Positions 10,375 through 19,251 of a stretch of 60,498 bases of DNA are shown here, one piece after another. Source of the DNA: Syntrophaceae bacterium (GTDB lineage: Bacteria; Desulfobacterota; Syntrophia; Syntrophales; Smithellaceae); contig JAHDKI010000012.1 in the NCBI GenBank assembly GCA_018436925.1, forward strand, positions 68,324 through 128,821, in the 5' to 3' direction. The translations under genes were made by a program, and so were the position numbers. The notes under the pieces were generated by a model. It was not told where the DNA came from, did not search any database, and was given only the letters and a program-made list of their open reading frames with translations. Each line of letters opens with the position of its first letter. Within the stretch, counting starts at the first letter, position 1.

Positions 10375-10397
10375 ATGCAACAGGAGGGACCCGCGCG

Positions 10398-10805
10398 TTG
10401 GCAGAAAAAGGAAAGATATTGATTGTGGACGATGAAGCGTCCGTGCGCGAGCTTTTTTCCGGCGTGTTTTCCGACGAGGGATACGACGTCATCGCCGCGG
10501 AAGACGGGCAAACGGCCCTGAATATCCTTCAGAATGCCGAAATCGACGTTATTTTTCTGGATCTGAAACTCTTCGGCATGAACGGCATTGATTTGTGCCG
10601 CCAGATCCGGGAAACCAAGCCCGTTTCGATGATCTTCGCCATCACCGGGTGGGCGCCGCTTTTTGAAATCGGAGAGTGCCGGGAGGCGGGCTTTGACGAC
10701 TATTTTGAAAAACCCCTCGACATGGATATGCTCTCTGAAATCGTCGCCGACGCCTTCAAGAAACTGGATCGCTGGAAGAGGCGTTACAACAGTATCTCGA
10801 AGTAA
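10398..10805 (+). CDS. Single-domain response regulator receiver protein
   Basis: A CheY-like protein of about 135 residues with no output domain. It shows the acidic pocket (ILIVDDEASVREL), the phosphoacceptor Asp in VIFLDLKLFGMNG and the conserved Lys in FEKPLDMDML. I prefer the TTG at 10398 because AGGAGGG lies nine bases ahead; an ATG at 10371 overlapping the leuB stop would add nine residues. It lies directly after leuB and may be co-transcribed with it. A hybrid kinase gene lies 0.7 kb downstream and is a possible partner. The link to leucine synthesis is positional only. Confidence 0.85.
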   Translation: MAEKGKILIVDDEASVRELFSGVFSDEGYDVIAAEDGQTALNILQNAEIDVIFLDLKLFGMNGIDLCRQIRETKPVSMIFAITGWAPLFEIGECREAGFDDYFEKPLDMDMLSEIVADAFKKLDRWKRRYNSISK

Positions 10806-10823
10806 TCCTCACAGGCGGGTCGC

Positions 10824-11447
10824 ATGGCGAACTCCCCCACTTATTTAAAAAAAATTCTGCCGGCCTTGCCCCGGGCGGCCATCTACGCCCGGCTCGGTTT
10901 CAAAAAAAAGACCACTCAACTGCATCCACCCGATGAGCGGGAAACCGACCGCCTGATCGACGAGGCCGCGTCTCTGATCGTTGTGCAAGGGGCGTTCTTA
11001 AGATCGGCCGTGGTCCGACGGGATGAGCATTGCGTCGAGCTTGCCGATTCGGCGGCGTTTGAAAGCGTCAAACTGGCCGCTTTTCTGCGGGATTGCCGGG
11101 AAGTCCTGCTGATGGGCGCAACTGTCGGCGCCGCGATTCTGGACGCCGTCGGGGCAAAAATGCTGGCCGGCGACATGAAGGCCGCCGTCGTGTATGACGC
11201 AACGGCGAGCGAATTGGCCGATGCGGCGCTCGACTGGATGATGGACTTCGTCAACGGGCAGCTCCGACGCGAAGGCAAGGTTCTTCTGCCGCGCCGTTTT
11301 TCCGCGGGCTATGCGGATTTCGGCCTGCAAAACCAGAAAATCTTTCACACCCGTCTGGACCTCGCGCAGATCGGCATTTCGATCACGAAAGACTGCCTTT
11401 TAATCCCCGAAAAGTCCGTCACCGCCGTCGGAGGAATTCTCGGCTGA
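10824..11447 (+). CDS. Stand-alone MetH activation (AdoMet-binding) domain-like protein
   Basis: A 207-residue protein whose C-terminal half resembles the reactivation domain of cobalamin-dependent methionine synthase. The stretch RRFSAGYADFGLQNQKIF followed by IGISITKDCLLIPEKSV and AVGGI matches the AdoMet-binding signature (RxSPGY and the S-G-I tail). No homocysteine, folate or B12 domain is attached. Such separate domains are known in anaerobes that have a split MetH or that reactivate other corrinoid methyltransferases. It follows the receiver gene by 18 bases and precedes a hybrid kinase. The function is inferred from fold similarity. Confidence 0.7.
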   Translation: MANSPTYLKKILPALPRAAIYARLGFKKKTTQLHPPDERETDRLIDEAASLIVVQGAFLRSAVVRRDEHCVELADSAAFESVKLAAFLRDCREVLLMGATVGAAILDAVGAKMLAGDMKAAVVYDATASELADAALDWMMDFVNGQLRREGKVLLPRRFSAGYADFGLQNQKIFHTRLDLAQIGISITKDCLLIPEKSVTAVGGILG

Positions 11448-11498
11448 CCGGCTTATTTCCTGATTGATTTTATTGCCCAGACGTTTTAGCTTGGCGAC

Positions 11499-13436
11499 AT
11501 GATGGATAAGAGCAAAAAGGCAAAGGTTGACCAAGATCTCAAGCGTTCCGTAAAGACCCTGCTGGACGCCGAATCCATTATCAACCGCAGTCCCGTCATT
11601 TATTGCATCTGGCGCCTGGTCGAAGACTGGTCGGTTGAATATGTTTCAGGAAACATTGATCAGTGGGGGTATACGGCGAAAGATTTCCTGTCCGGCCGCC
11701 TGACGTGGCGGGCCATCACGCATCCGGACGACATCCGGGATCTTGAAGCGGACGTGGTCCATTTTCTGAAACGGAAAACCATCTCCTTTCCCCAAACCTA
11801 TCGGATCCTCGACAAGCAAGGCCAAACGCGCTGGGTGGAAGACCAGAATGTCTTCATCTTCAACCAGGCCGGACGCATTACCCACTTGCAGGGCGCCATC
11901 CTGGACATCACCGACCGAAAAAAAACGCAGCAGGCTCTTTTGCAATCCGAACAGCGCATCGAGGAGCTTCTGGCGAAATCTTCGGATGTCACGGTCGTGA
12001 TGGATGAAAAAGGCATTTTCCAATATGTGTCGCCGTCGGTGAAAACCGTTTTGGGTTACAACCAGACTGATCTCGCCGGGAAAAACGCCTTCGATTTTAT
12101 TCACCCCGAAGATGTGAAAACCGTTTCCAAGGCGCTTCGGGAAGTCGTTTTGCGTCAGAACAAAGGCATTGTCACCGAACTGCGTTTCCGCCATGCCGAC
12201 AACACCTGGATTTGTCTCGAAGCGCTGGGCAACAACTGTCTTAGCAATCCGGCCATCGGCGGCATCATCATCAATGCGCGCGATGTTTCTGAGCGCAAGA
12301 GGCTGGAATCGCAACTCCTCCATTCCCAGAAAATGGAAGCGATCGGACGTCTGGCGGGCGGCATCGCCCATGATTTCAACAATATTCTGATGGGCATTCA
12401 GGGCTATATTTCTCTGCTTCTGATTAAAATGGACACGATTCATCCCGATTTCGAAAAACTCGTCAACGTCCAGACGCTTGTTCAAAGCGGCGCGGATCTG
12501 ACGGGAAAACTTCTGGGATTCGCGCGCGGCGGGCGCTTCGAAATCACGCCGACCGATCTCAATGAGCTGATTGCCAAAACCGTCAACCTCTTCGGCCGCA
12601 CCAAAAGAGAGATTACCGTGCATCAGCAGTTTCGGGCGAACCCGGCCATCGCGGAGGTGGACCGCGTCCAGATGGAGCAGGTTTTTCTCAATCTTTTTGT
12701 CAACGCCTGGCAGGCCATGCCCGAAGGCGGAGACATTTTTGTGGAAACGCAGCATGAAACCTTTGCCCGATCCGCTCCGGCCCGGCATCTCCGCAAGGGG
12801 AAATATGTTAAAGTGACCATCCGCGACACCGGCATGGGGATGGACGAAGAAACCCGCCGGCATATTTTCGAGCCTTTTTTCACCACAAAGGCAAAAGAAC
12901 GCGGAGTGGGATTGGGGCTGGCCTCCGCCTACGGCATTCTGCGCGACCATCAAGGCGCCATCGAAGCGGCAAGCGCGACCGACCGGGGAACGCAATTCAC
13001 CTTGTATCTGCCCGCGTCGGACAAGGCCGTCCCGGCGGCAACCTATCCGTCCAAAACGATCTGCAAAGGCACGGAGACGATTCTTCTGGTGGATGACGAA
13101 GACGCCATCCTGGACGTCTGCCGGGACATTCTGATCAGTCTGGGCTACAGGATCCGTGTCGCCTCAGACGGGCCAGCGGCTCTGGACCTCTACTCGCGGG
13201 ATCCCCGCGACATCGATCTGGTCATTCTGGACATGATCATGCCGGGCATGAGCGGCGCCCAGCTCTTCGAGAAGATCCGTCGGATCAATCCGCAGGCGAG
13301 AGTGATCCTTTCCACCGGATACAGCCAAAGCGACGAGGCCCGGCAGCTCCTCAACAGCGGCTGCTGCGAACTGATTTCCAAACCCTTCCGGATTGAAGAG
13401 CTGTCTCAGAAAATCCGGGATGTTCTGGACCGGTAA
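11499..13436 (+). CDS. Soluble PAS-PAS hybrid histidine kinase with receiver
   Basis: A 645-residue hybrid kinase. Two PAS domains cover about residues 30-140 and 155-265, each ending in the typical D-x-(T/S)-(D/E)-R-K pattern. The phosphoacceptor helix has [13 protein letters not shown] with His291. The ATPase domain includes [19 protein letters not shown] and [12 protein letters not shown]. The C-terminal receiver (about 525-645) starts [14 protein letters not shown] with the Asp in [11 protein letters not shown]. No membrane helix is evident, so it should sense an internal signal, perhaps redox or a bound cofactor. Two ATG codons stand in tandem at the start. The separate receiver protein upstream is a possible extra phosphorelay partner. 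No DNA-binding output is encoded here. Confidence 0.9.
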   Translation: MMDKSKKAKVDQDLKRSVKTLLDAESIINRSPVIYCIWRLVEDWSVEYVSGNIDQWGYTAKDFLSGRLTWRAITHPDDIRDLEADVVHFLKRKTISFPQTYRILDKQGQTRWVEDQNVFIFNQAGRITHLQGAILDITDRKKTQQALLQSEQRIEELLAKSSDVTVVMDEKGIFQYVSPSVKTVLGYNQTDLAGKNAFDFIHPEDVKTVSKALREVVLRQNKGIVTELRFRHADNTWICLEALGNNCLSNPAIGGIIINARDVSERKRLESQLLHSQKMEAIGRLAGGIAHDFNNILMGIQGYISLLLIKMDTIHPDFEKLVNVQTLVQSGADLTGKLLGFARGGRFEITPTDLNELIAKTVNLFGRTKREITVHQQFRANPAIAEVDRVQMEQVFLNLFVNAWQAMPEGGDIFVETQHETFARSAPARHLRKGKYVKVTIRDTGMGMDEETRRHIFEPFFTTKAKERGVGLGLASAYGILRDHQGAIEAASATDRGTQFTLYLPASDKAVPAATYPSKTICKGTETILLVDDEDAILDVCRDILISLGYRIRVASDGPAALDLYSRDPRDIDLVILDMIMPGMSGAQLFEKIRRINPQARVILSTGYSQSDEARQLLNSGCCELISKPFRIEELSQKIRDVLDR

Positions 13437-13460
13437 ACCGATTTTGCAAAAGGAGCCCCC

Positions 13461-13889
13461 ATGCGCAAAGACATTTTCGACATGATCGCGTCCAACCGTT
13501 TCTGTGTTCTGGCGACCGCCGCCGGCGACGCCCCGCATTGTTCGCTGATGTCGTACGCCTGTTCCGACGACGGCCGCGAACTTTGCATGGCGACGCGAAA
13601 AAGCACAAAAAAATATGACAACCTCAAAAAAAATCCAACCGTCAGCCTGCTGGTCGATTCGCGCCAAACCGAAAATGCGCGGCCGTTGCGCGCCCTGACG
13701 ATGACCGGAACCTATCTGGGCGCCTATCCTGCGTCTGAAAGAGCGGACCTCCGAAAACGGCTGATCGAGCGCCACCCGGAGCTCGGGTCATTTATCGACG
13801 ATGCCCGCACGGAGATCGTCGTCATTAAAATCCGCGCGCTGCAGCTTCTCGACGGCGTTTTGGATGCCTATTACGAAGAGGTGCCGTAA
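13461..13889 (+). CDS. Pyridoxamine 5'-phosphate oxidase-family (split-barrel flavin) protein
   Basis: A 142-residue protein of the FMN-binding split-barrel family. The early part, FDMIASNRFCVLATAAGDAP, and the following SLMSYACSDDGRELCMATRK match the N-terminal strand pattern, and KKYDNLKKNPTVSLLVDSR is the usual helix and strand after the flavin loop. Family members bind FMN, F420 or haem, and many small ones are of unknown function. The ribosome site AAAAGGAG precedes the ATG, 24 bases after the kinase gene. It is too short and too divergent to be called PdxH. Confidence 0.75.
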   Translation: MRKDIFDMIASNRFCVLATAAGDAPHCSLMSYACSDDGRELCMATRKSTKKYDNLKKNPTVSLLVDSRQTENARPLRALTMTGTYLGAYPASERADLRKRLIERHPELGSFIDDARTEIVVIKIRALQLLDGVLDAYYEEVP

Positions 13890-13999
13890 TCGACCTTTCC
13901 GCAAAAAGCGGCGGCGGAACTTTCCCCAAAAAACCGGCCCGTCTCGATCCGCCGCGGGCCCCCGACAGCGCATCAACAAATAAAGATAGAGGAGGCGTT

Positions 14000-15904
14000 A
14001 TGTCAAAGTCGTTTTCGTACCGGGAAGTTTACGAGCAGTCGATCAGCCGGCCCGACGAGTTTTGGGGGAGCGCGGCCGAAAAGATCCTCTGGACAAAGAA
14101 GTGGGAAAAAGTGCTCGACGGAGGGAATGCGCCGTTTTACAAATGGTTTTCAGGCGGCGAGCTCAACACCTGTCAAAACGCCCTGGACCGGCAGATCGCC
14201 GAGGGAAGGAAAGACCAGGCGGCGATCATTTACGACAGCCCCGTCACCGACACGGTCAAAACCATCACCTACGGCGAACTGCTGGATCGGGTGTCGATTT
14301 TCGCCGGCGCGCTTCAAAACAGCGGCGTCGTAAAAGGCGACACGGTGATCATCTATATGCCCATGATTCCGGAGGCGGTCGTGGCGATGCTTGCCTGCGC
14401 GAGAATCGGCGCGATTCATTCCGTCGTTTTCGGCGGGTTCGCCCCCAATGAGCTGGCCATCCGCATTGACGACGCCAAACCCAAGATGCTCATTTCCGCC
14501 TCCTGCGGCATCGAAGGCAAAAAAGTGTTGCCCTATAAACCTCTCCTGGACGAGGCGATTCGCATCGCTTCGCACAAGCCGCAACATTGCGTTCTTTTCC
14601 AGCGGCCGCAGGTCGCCGCCGATCTGATCGCCGGCCGCGACATCGAATGGAGCGTCTTTATCCAAAACGCCAAACCCGCCGCCTGCGTGCCGTTGGCCGC
14701 GACCGACCCGCTTTACATCCTTTACACGTCCGGAACGACCGGCAAACCCAAAGGCGTGATGCGCGACAACGGCGGCCACGCGGTGGCCCTGAAATGGTCC
14801 ATGGAGCATATTTACGACGTCAAGCCCGGCGAGGTTTTCTGGGCCGCCTCGGACGTGGGCTGGGTGGTCGGCCATTCCTACATCGTCTATGCGCCGCTTC
14901 TGCACGGCTGCACGACCATTTTGTACGAAGGCAAACCGGTGGGCACCCCCGATCCCGGCGCTTTCTGGCGGGTGATCTCTCAGCACGGCGTATCGGTGCT
15001 GTTTACGGCGCCCACAGCGTTTCGCGCCATCAAAAAAGAAGACCCCAACGGAGACTACCGGAAAAAATACAACATCGCCTGCCTGCGCTATTTGTTTCTG
15101 GCGGGCGAACGGCTCGATCCCGACACGTATTTCTGGGCCAGCGATCTGCTGAAAATTCCCGTCATCGATCACTGGTGGCAGACCGAAACCGGCTGGCCGA
15201 TCGCCGCCAACTGCATGGGCATCGAACCGTTCCCGATCAAGGCCGGCTCTCCCACCAAACCGGTGCCGGGCTACAATGTTCAGATCCTCGATATGGACGG
15301 CAACGTCTTGCCAAACGGACAGGAAGGCGCCGTGGTCATTAAACTGCCCCTGCCGCCCGGCTGCCTGCCCACCTTGTGGCGCGACGACAAGCGCTACCTG
15401 GAGTACGTGACGGAAAGGCCCGGATATTACGTGACAGGCGACGGGGGGCGTTTCGATGAAGACGGATACCTCTATATTATGGGACGGATCGACGACGTCA
15501 TCAACGTTGCCGGACACCGGCTGTCCACCGGGGCGATGGAAGAAATCGTCGCCAAACACAAGGATGTCGCGGAATGCGCCGTTCTGGGGGCGGACGATTC
15601 TCTCAAGGGCCAGGTGCCGGTGGGTTTTGTCGTCTTGAAAGCCGGCGTCGAGCGCGACGCCCGGGAGATTGTGAGCGAACTGGTCGGAATGGTTCGAGCC
15701 GAACTGGGGGCGCTGGCCTGTTTCAAGGAAGCCGCGGTGGTGAAGGCCCTGCCGAAAACCCGGTCGGGGAAAATCCTGCGTTCGACCATGCGCAAAATCG
15801 TGGATGGAAAGGACTACGTCATTCCGTCCACCATAGACGATCCGGGCGTCCTTACGGCCATCGAAGCATCCGTCAAAACCATCGGCTACGGCAAAAAGGA
15901 TTAA
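14000..15904 (+). CDS. prpE: Propionyl/acetyl-CoA synthetase (PrpE-type, AMP-forming)
   Basis: Acyl-CoA synthetase of 634 residues that activates a short-chain acid with ATP and CoA through an acyl-adenylate. The P-loop-like motif YTSGTTGKPKGVMRDNGG, the downstream WWQTETGWPI and the hinge region TGDGGRFDEDGYLYIMGRID identify the class. The catalytic lysine lies in KTRSGKILRSTMRKI, which is also the usual site of regulatory acetylation. The RDNGG after the P-loop and the tail IPSTIDDPGVL are closer to PrpE/ACSS3 than to acetyl-CoA synthetase Acs. Substrate choice (propionate, acetate or butyrate) is not decided by sequence. AGAGGAGG precedes the ATG. In a syntroph it could work in fatty acid activation. 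Confidence 0.88.
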   Translation: MSKSFSYREVYEQSISRPDEFWGSAAEKILWTKKWEKVLDGGNAPFYKWFSGGELNTCQNALDRQIAEGRKDQAAIIYDSPVTDTVKTITYGELLDRVSIFAGALQNSGVVKGDTVIIYMPMIPEAVVAMLACARIGAIHSVVFGGFAPNELAIRIDDAKPKMLISASCGIEGKKVLPYKPLLDEAIRIASHKPQHCVLFQRPQVAADLIAGRDIEWSVFIQNAKPAACVPLAATDPLYILYTSGTTGKPKGVMRDNGGHAVALKWSMEHIYDVKPGEVFWAASDVGWVVGHSYIVYAPLLHGCTTILYEGKPVGTPDPGAFWRVISQHGVSVLFTAPTAFRAIKKEDPNGDYRKKYNIACLRYLFLAGERLDPDTYFWASDLLKIPVIDHWWQTETGWPIAANCMGIEPFPIKAGSPTKPVPGYNVQILDMDGNVLPNGQEGAVVIKLPLPPGCLPTLWRDDKRYLEYVTERPGYYVTGDGGRFDEDGYLYIMGRIDDVINVAGHRLSTGAMEEIVAKHKDVAECAVLGADDSLKGQVPVGFVVLKAGVERDAREIVSELVGMVRAELGALACFKEAAVVKALPKTRSGKILRSTMRKIVDGKDYVIPSTIDDPGVLTAIEASVKTIGYGKKD

Positions 15905-15925
15905 CCCTCTCCGAATGAATGCTTT

Positions 15926-15965
15926 AAAAAGGCAGGCCCGGCTTTTTGCCCGGACCTGCCTTTTT
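15926..15965. terminator. Bidirectional terminator between prpE and the outer-membrane barrel gene
   Basis: AAAAAGGCAGG and CCTGCCTTTTT, with an inner CCGG/CCGG stem, form a strong hairpin with a T-run on both strands. It sits between two convergent genes and can end transcription from both. Confidence 0.9.
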
Positions 15966-15987
15966 CTTTCCCCCCTGAGATATGTTT

Positions 15988-16686
15988 CTAAAACAGATAG
16001 CTGAAACTCAGCACGAAATTATGCGATTTGTAGTCCACCTCCACTTCCGCCGGAATATAGGTTCCCGGACTGGCGTAATCCGCCTCGTAAGTGGCTTTCA
16101 TGGCGTCAAAGTATTTATAGCCGATGCCGATCACAAAATTTTTCTTGATATCAATCTCCACGCCCGCCATGAGCTGATAGGCCAACACCACATCCGACCC
16201 GCTGTTCACCCAGAACGCGGGAAAACCGCTTTTGATTTCATCAACGGCCAGATAGGCCAACCCGCCGCCTATTCCGACATAGGGATGAATCATTCCGGAC
16301 GGATAACGGGCGATCACATTGCCCATCAGCGAAGAAATATAGATTCTGCCGTCCGCATCGCTTTCCGGATAGGTGGCGACATTTTTAAGCGTGTCCATCT
16401 CATGGCCCATATTGAGCAATTCCAGCTCGAGGGCCATAATCCGATTGGTAAAAGGCGTCTGCCAGCCCGCCTTGACGCCGAACAGATAACCGGCCTTAAG
16501 CGACGCGTCGAAATTGACGCTGTCCCAAGCCTGAACGCGGTTGGTAATGGAGGAGGAGAGGTCCGGCGCGATGGAAAAACCGCCGACGACTCCCGCATAG
16601 AGCCCCTTGGGAACCTGCGCATAAGACAGGCCCGATACCCCCAAAATCACAGCCGCAAACACAGCCATCAAAACTGTTTTTTTCAT
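15988..16686 (-). CDS. Outer membrane beta-barrel protein
   Basis: A 232-residue exported protein. The signal peptide MKKTVLMAVFAAVILGVSGL ends near SYA. The mature part alternates short amphipathic strands with GIGGGLAYL and GIGYKYFDAM, and the chain ends in VLSFSYLF. A terminal Phe after alternating hydrophobic residues is the recognition signal for BAM-dependent outer membrane insertion. It resembles the small OmpA/OmpW-like eight-strand barrels without a peptidoglycan-binding domain. The ATG at 16686 is chosen because GGAG lies nine bases ahead; a GTG two codons upstream is possible. The ligand and role are unknown. Confidence 0.8.
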   Translation of the reverse strand: MKKTVLMAVFAAVILGVSGLSYAQVPKGLYAGVVGGFSIAPDLSSSITNRVQAWDSVNFDASLKAGYLFGVKAGWQTPFTNRIMALELELLNMGHEMDTLKNVATYPESDADGRIYISSLMGNVIARYPSGMIHPYVGIGGGLAYLAVDEIKSGFPAFWVNSGSDVVLAYQLMAGVEIDIKKNFVIGIGYKYFDAMKATYEADYASPGTYIPAEVEVDYKSHNFVLSFSYLF

Positions 16687-16942
16687 GACCACACACTCCT
16701 TTCGTGGATAGTTTTCTTGGCGGATGATTCGCTCTTTTATCTTACTGCGGCGCGGCGCGCAACAAAAAAACCGCCCGCAAACGGAGGCCCATCGTCGCGG
16801 ACGGCTTTTGGCCGCACCCCGGCGGAATTTTCCTTGACATCCCTGAATTGCAATGCAAAGGCTGGATTCCGCAATCGGATCCGGCGGGCAAAATCATCCC
16901 CGCCATTTTGCAAGCCGGCCAGAAAAGCGCTGCGGAGACGTC

Positions 16943-17146
16943 ATGGACTGTCAAAAAGATAAGAATCTAAAGCTCTGCGCCTGCACCTATGACCCCTGCA
17001 GCCGCAAAGGCCTTTGCTGTGATTGCCTTTCCTACCATCTAAAAAAGCGGCAGCTGCCCGGCTGCTGTTTCCCCGCCGACGCGGAAAAAACCTATAACCG
17101 GTCTTTTGAGTTTTTTGCGCAACTGGTGTCGCACAAGAAGGTTTGA
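16943..17146 (+). CDS. Small cysteine-rich protein (DUF6485-like)
   Basis: A 67-residue protein with nine cysteines in its first 45 residues, in the pattern C-x8-C-x-C-x4-C-x5-CC-x-C, then GCC. This strongly suggests a bound zinc or iron-sulphur centre. Similar short proteins occur in anaerobic deltaproteobacteria, clostridia and archaea as a domain of unknown function that I recognise as DUF6485. The ATG at 16943 is preceded by GGAG five bases upstream; an in-frame ATG at 16853 would add 30 residues of composition unlike the rest. No function is known. Confidence 0.72.
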   Translation: MDCQKDKNLKLCACTYDPCSRKGLCCDCLSYHLKKRQLPGCCFPADAEKTYNRSFEFFAQLVSHKKV

Positions 17147-17170
17147 TCCTTAAGCCGGACAGAAAAATGA

Positions 17171-17199
17171 TTGACATCGCAAATCAATCGCATTATATA
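17171..17199 (+). promoter_or_regulatory. Promoter of tRNA-Gln
   Basis: TTGACA at 17171-17176 and TATATA at 17194-17199 are separated by 17 bases. Transcription would start near 17206, about 53 bases before the tRNA. This is one of the closest matches to the sigma-70 consensus in the window. Confidence 0.8.
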
Positions 17200-17258
17200 G
17201 AGCGCCCGATGCGGCTGCCGCTTGAATTCACACGGCCCACAAAACGCGTCGATCCTAC

Positions 17259-17332
17259 TGGGGAATCGTTCAATGGTAGGACAGCGGACTCTGACTCCGT
17301 CAATCAAGGTTCGAATCCTTGTTCCCCAGCCA
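17259..17332 (+). tRNA. tRNA-Gln (anticodon CTG)
   Basis: A complete 74-base cloverleaf. The acceptor arm TGGGGAA pairs with TTCCCCA, the discriminator base is G, and CCA is encoded. The anticodon arm CGGA-CTCTGAC-TCCG presents CTG, and the T arm carries GGTTCGAATCC. It is followed by seven T residues. It lies tail to tail with glnS, whose product should charge it. It reads CAG codons; a second glutamine tRNA for CAA must exist elsewhere. Confidence 0.95.
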
Positions 17333-17344
17333 TTTTTTTCATCC

Positions 17345-19030
17345 TTATTTCTTGTCCGATATTTTCGCCCAACTGTCCCGAAGCGGGACAATCCGGTTGA
17401 AAACCGGCTTTCCGGGTTTCGTGTCTTTCTCATCGACGCAGAAGTATCCCAGGCGTTCAAACTGGTAGCGCGAACCGGGCGCCGAATCTCTAAGGCTTTC
17501 TTCGGCCTGACAACCGGCGAGTTCTTCAAGCGAATCGGGGTTGAGATCTTTGAGAAAATCTTCTTCGCTTCCCGGATCGGCAATCCTAAACAAGCGGTCA
17601 TAAATGCGGACTTCGGCGGTCACGGCGTGTCGGGCCGATACCCAGTGAATGACACCCTGCACCTTTCTGCCGTCTGCGGGCGGGCCGTCTTTCGTGGCCG
17701 GATCGTGGCTGCAATGAATTTCAATAATCCGGCCTGATTGTTCGTCTTTAACCAGTCGTTCGAATTTGATGATGTAGGCGTTGCGCAGACGAACCTCGCG
17801 GCCCGGCGCGAGGCGGTTGTATTTTTTCGGCGGATCTTCCAGAAAGTCGTCTTGCTCGATGTAGAGTTCCCTTGAAAATGGCACCCGCCTCGTTCCCATG
17901 TCGGGACGCTGCGGATGGTTGGCGCATTGGATCTGCTCCACCTTTCCTTCCGGGTAGTCGTCGAGGATGATCTTAAGGGGCCGCAGCACGCACATGGCCC
18001 TCGGCGCTTTTTCATTCAAATCTTCCCGGACGCAATGCTCCAAAAGCGCCACATCGATGAGGTTGTCGTTTTTCGCCACGCCGATGGCCTGGCAGAACTG
18101 ACGGATGGCCTCGGGCGTATAGCCCCGGCGGCGCATGCCGGTGACGGTGGGCATGCGGGGATCGTCCCATCCGCTCACATATTTTTTCTGCACCAGTTCG
18201 ATGAGCCTGCGTTTGCTCAAGACGGTATAGCTTAAATTCAAACGGGCAAATTCAATCTGCCGGGGCCGGTCTTTTTCAATCAGTCGCGCCACGATCCAGT
18301 CGTAGAGCGGCCGATTGTTTTCAAATTCCAGCGTGCAGATGGAATGCGTGATGCCTTCGAGCGCGTCGGACAGACAATGCGCGAAATCGTACATCGGATA
18401 GATCACCCAGGCGTTTCCCGTCCGGTAATGCGGCTCGCGCTTGATCCGGTACAGCACGGGATCGCGCATAACAATGTTGGCCGATCCCATGTCGATTTTG
18501 GCGCGCAAGGTGCGGCTGCCGTCGGCGAATTCGCCCCGGCGCATGCGCGCGAATAAATCGAGATTCTCATCGATAGAGCGGTTGCGATAGGGGCTGGCCT
18601 TGCCCGGCTCGGTGAACGTTCCGCGGTGTTCGCGCATTTCATCGGCGTTGAGATCGCAGACATACGCGTCGCCCTTTTTGATGAGTTCGACGGCAAACGC
18701 ATAGAGCTTTTCAAAATAGTCGGAGGCGTAAAACAGGCGGTCCCCCCAGTCAAATCCCAGCCAGCGGACATCCCGGATGATCGATTCGACGAATTCCATC
18801 GACTCGCCCAAAGGATCGGTATCGTCCATTCGGAGGTTGCATGTGCCCCGGTACTGCCCGGCCAACCCGAAATTGAGGCACACGGATTTGGCATGCCCGA
18901 TATGAATATAGCCGTTGGGCTCGGGCGGAAAGCGTGTGGCCACACGGCCCAGATTTTTGCCGGTTTTGAGATCTTCGTCGATGATGTCGCGAATAAAATC
19001 GTTGGGAAGCGGCGCTGCGGGTTGCTCCAT
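17345..19030 (-). CDS. glnS: Glutaminyl-tRNA synthetase
   Basis: Class I synthetase of 561 residues that attaches glutamine to tRNA-Gln. The Rossmann domain has the HIGH-type motif [15 protein letters not shown] near residues 35-50 and the KMSKS-type loop [12 protein letters not shown]. The anticodon-binding beta-barrels occupy the C-terminal third. [17 protein letters not shown] and [19 protein letters not shown] are GlnRS rather than GluRS features. The ribosome site AAGGAG precedes the ATG. Its 3' end lies only 12 bases from the convergent tRNA-Gln. Having GlnRS implies direct charging of glutamine, though the GatCAB route could also be present elsewhere. Confidence 0.96.
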   Translation of the reverse strand: MEQPAAPLPNDFIRDIIDEDLKTGKNLGRVATRFPPEPNGYIHIGHAKSVCLNFGLAGQYRGTCNLRMDDTDPLGESMEFVESIIRDVRWLGFDWGDRLFYASDYFEKLYAFAVELIKKGDAYVCDLNADEMREHRGTFTEPGKASPYRNRSIDENLDLFARMRRGEFADGSRTLRAKIDMGSANIVMRDPVLYRIKREPHYRTGNAWVIYPMYDFAHCLSDALEGITHSICTLEFENNRPLYDWIVARLIEKDRPRQIEFARLNLSYTVLSKRRLIELVQKKYVSGWDDPRMPTVTGMRRRGYTPEAIRQFCQAIGVAKNDNLIDVALLEHCVREDLNEKAPRAMCVLRPLKIILDDYPEGKVEQIQCANHPQRPDMGTRRVPFSRELYIEQDDFLEDPPKKYNRLAPGREVRLRNAYIIKFERLVKDEQSGRIIEIHCSHDPATKDGPPADGRKVQGVIHWVSARHAVTAEVRIYDRLFRIADPGSEEDFLKDLNPDSLEELAGCQAEESLRDSAPGSRYQFERLGYFCVDEKDTKPGKPVFNRIVPLRDSWAKISDKK

Positions 19031-19175
19031 AATTCATACTCCTTGCAATATCGTCAGGAAGGCCGGCCTTCCATGATGTCCGACAGGCTGTGTCTGAAAT
19101 GACGGGTCAGGGCGGGCTGATCTTGTCGGGGCGGCACAACCAGGGCAAGCGCCACCCGGCGCTTCCGGAAGGATG

Positions 19176-19203
19176 ACTATCAAGAAAATCCGTTCCCTGT
19201 CAA
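19176..19203 (-). promoter_or_regulatory. Candidate promoter of glnS
   Basis: On the minus strand TTGACA (complement of 19198-19203) is followed after 16 bases by GATAGT (complement of 19176-19181), a four-of-six match to the -10 box. It lies about 140 bases ahead of the glnS start. Confidence 0.5.
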
Positions 19204-19251
19204 CACAATCGTGAAGAAAGACGCAGCGCCTCGTTTTTATTTCGCACAGTG

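Noticed and set aside
10371..10397. ATG at 10371 as the sure start of the receiver gene
   Set aside because: It overlaps the leuB stop, but the clear AGGAGGG site lies downstream of it and fits the TTG at 10398 better.
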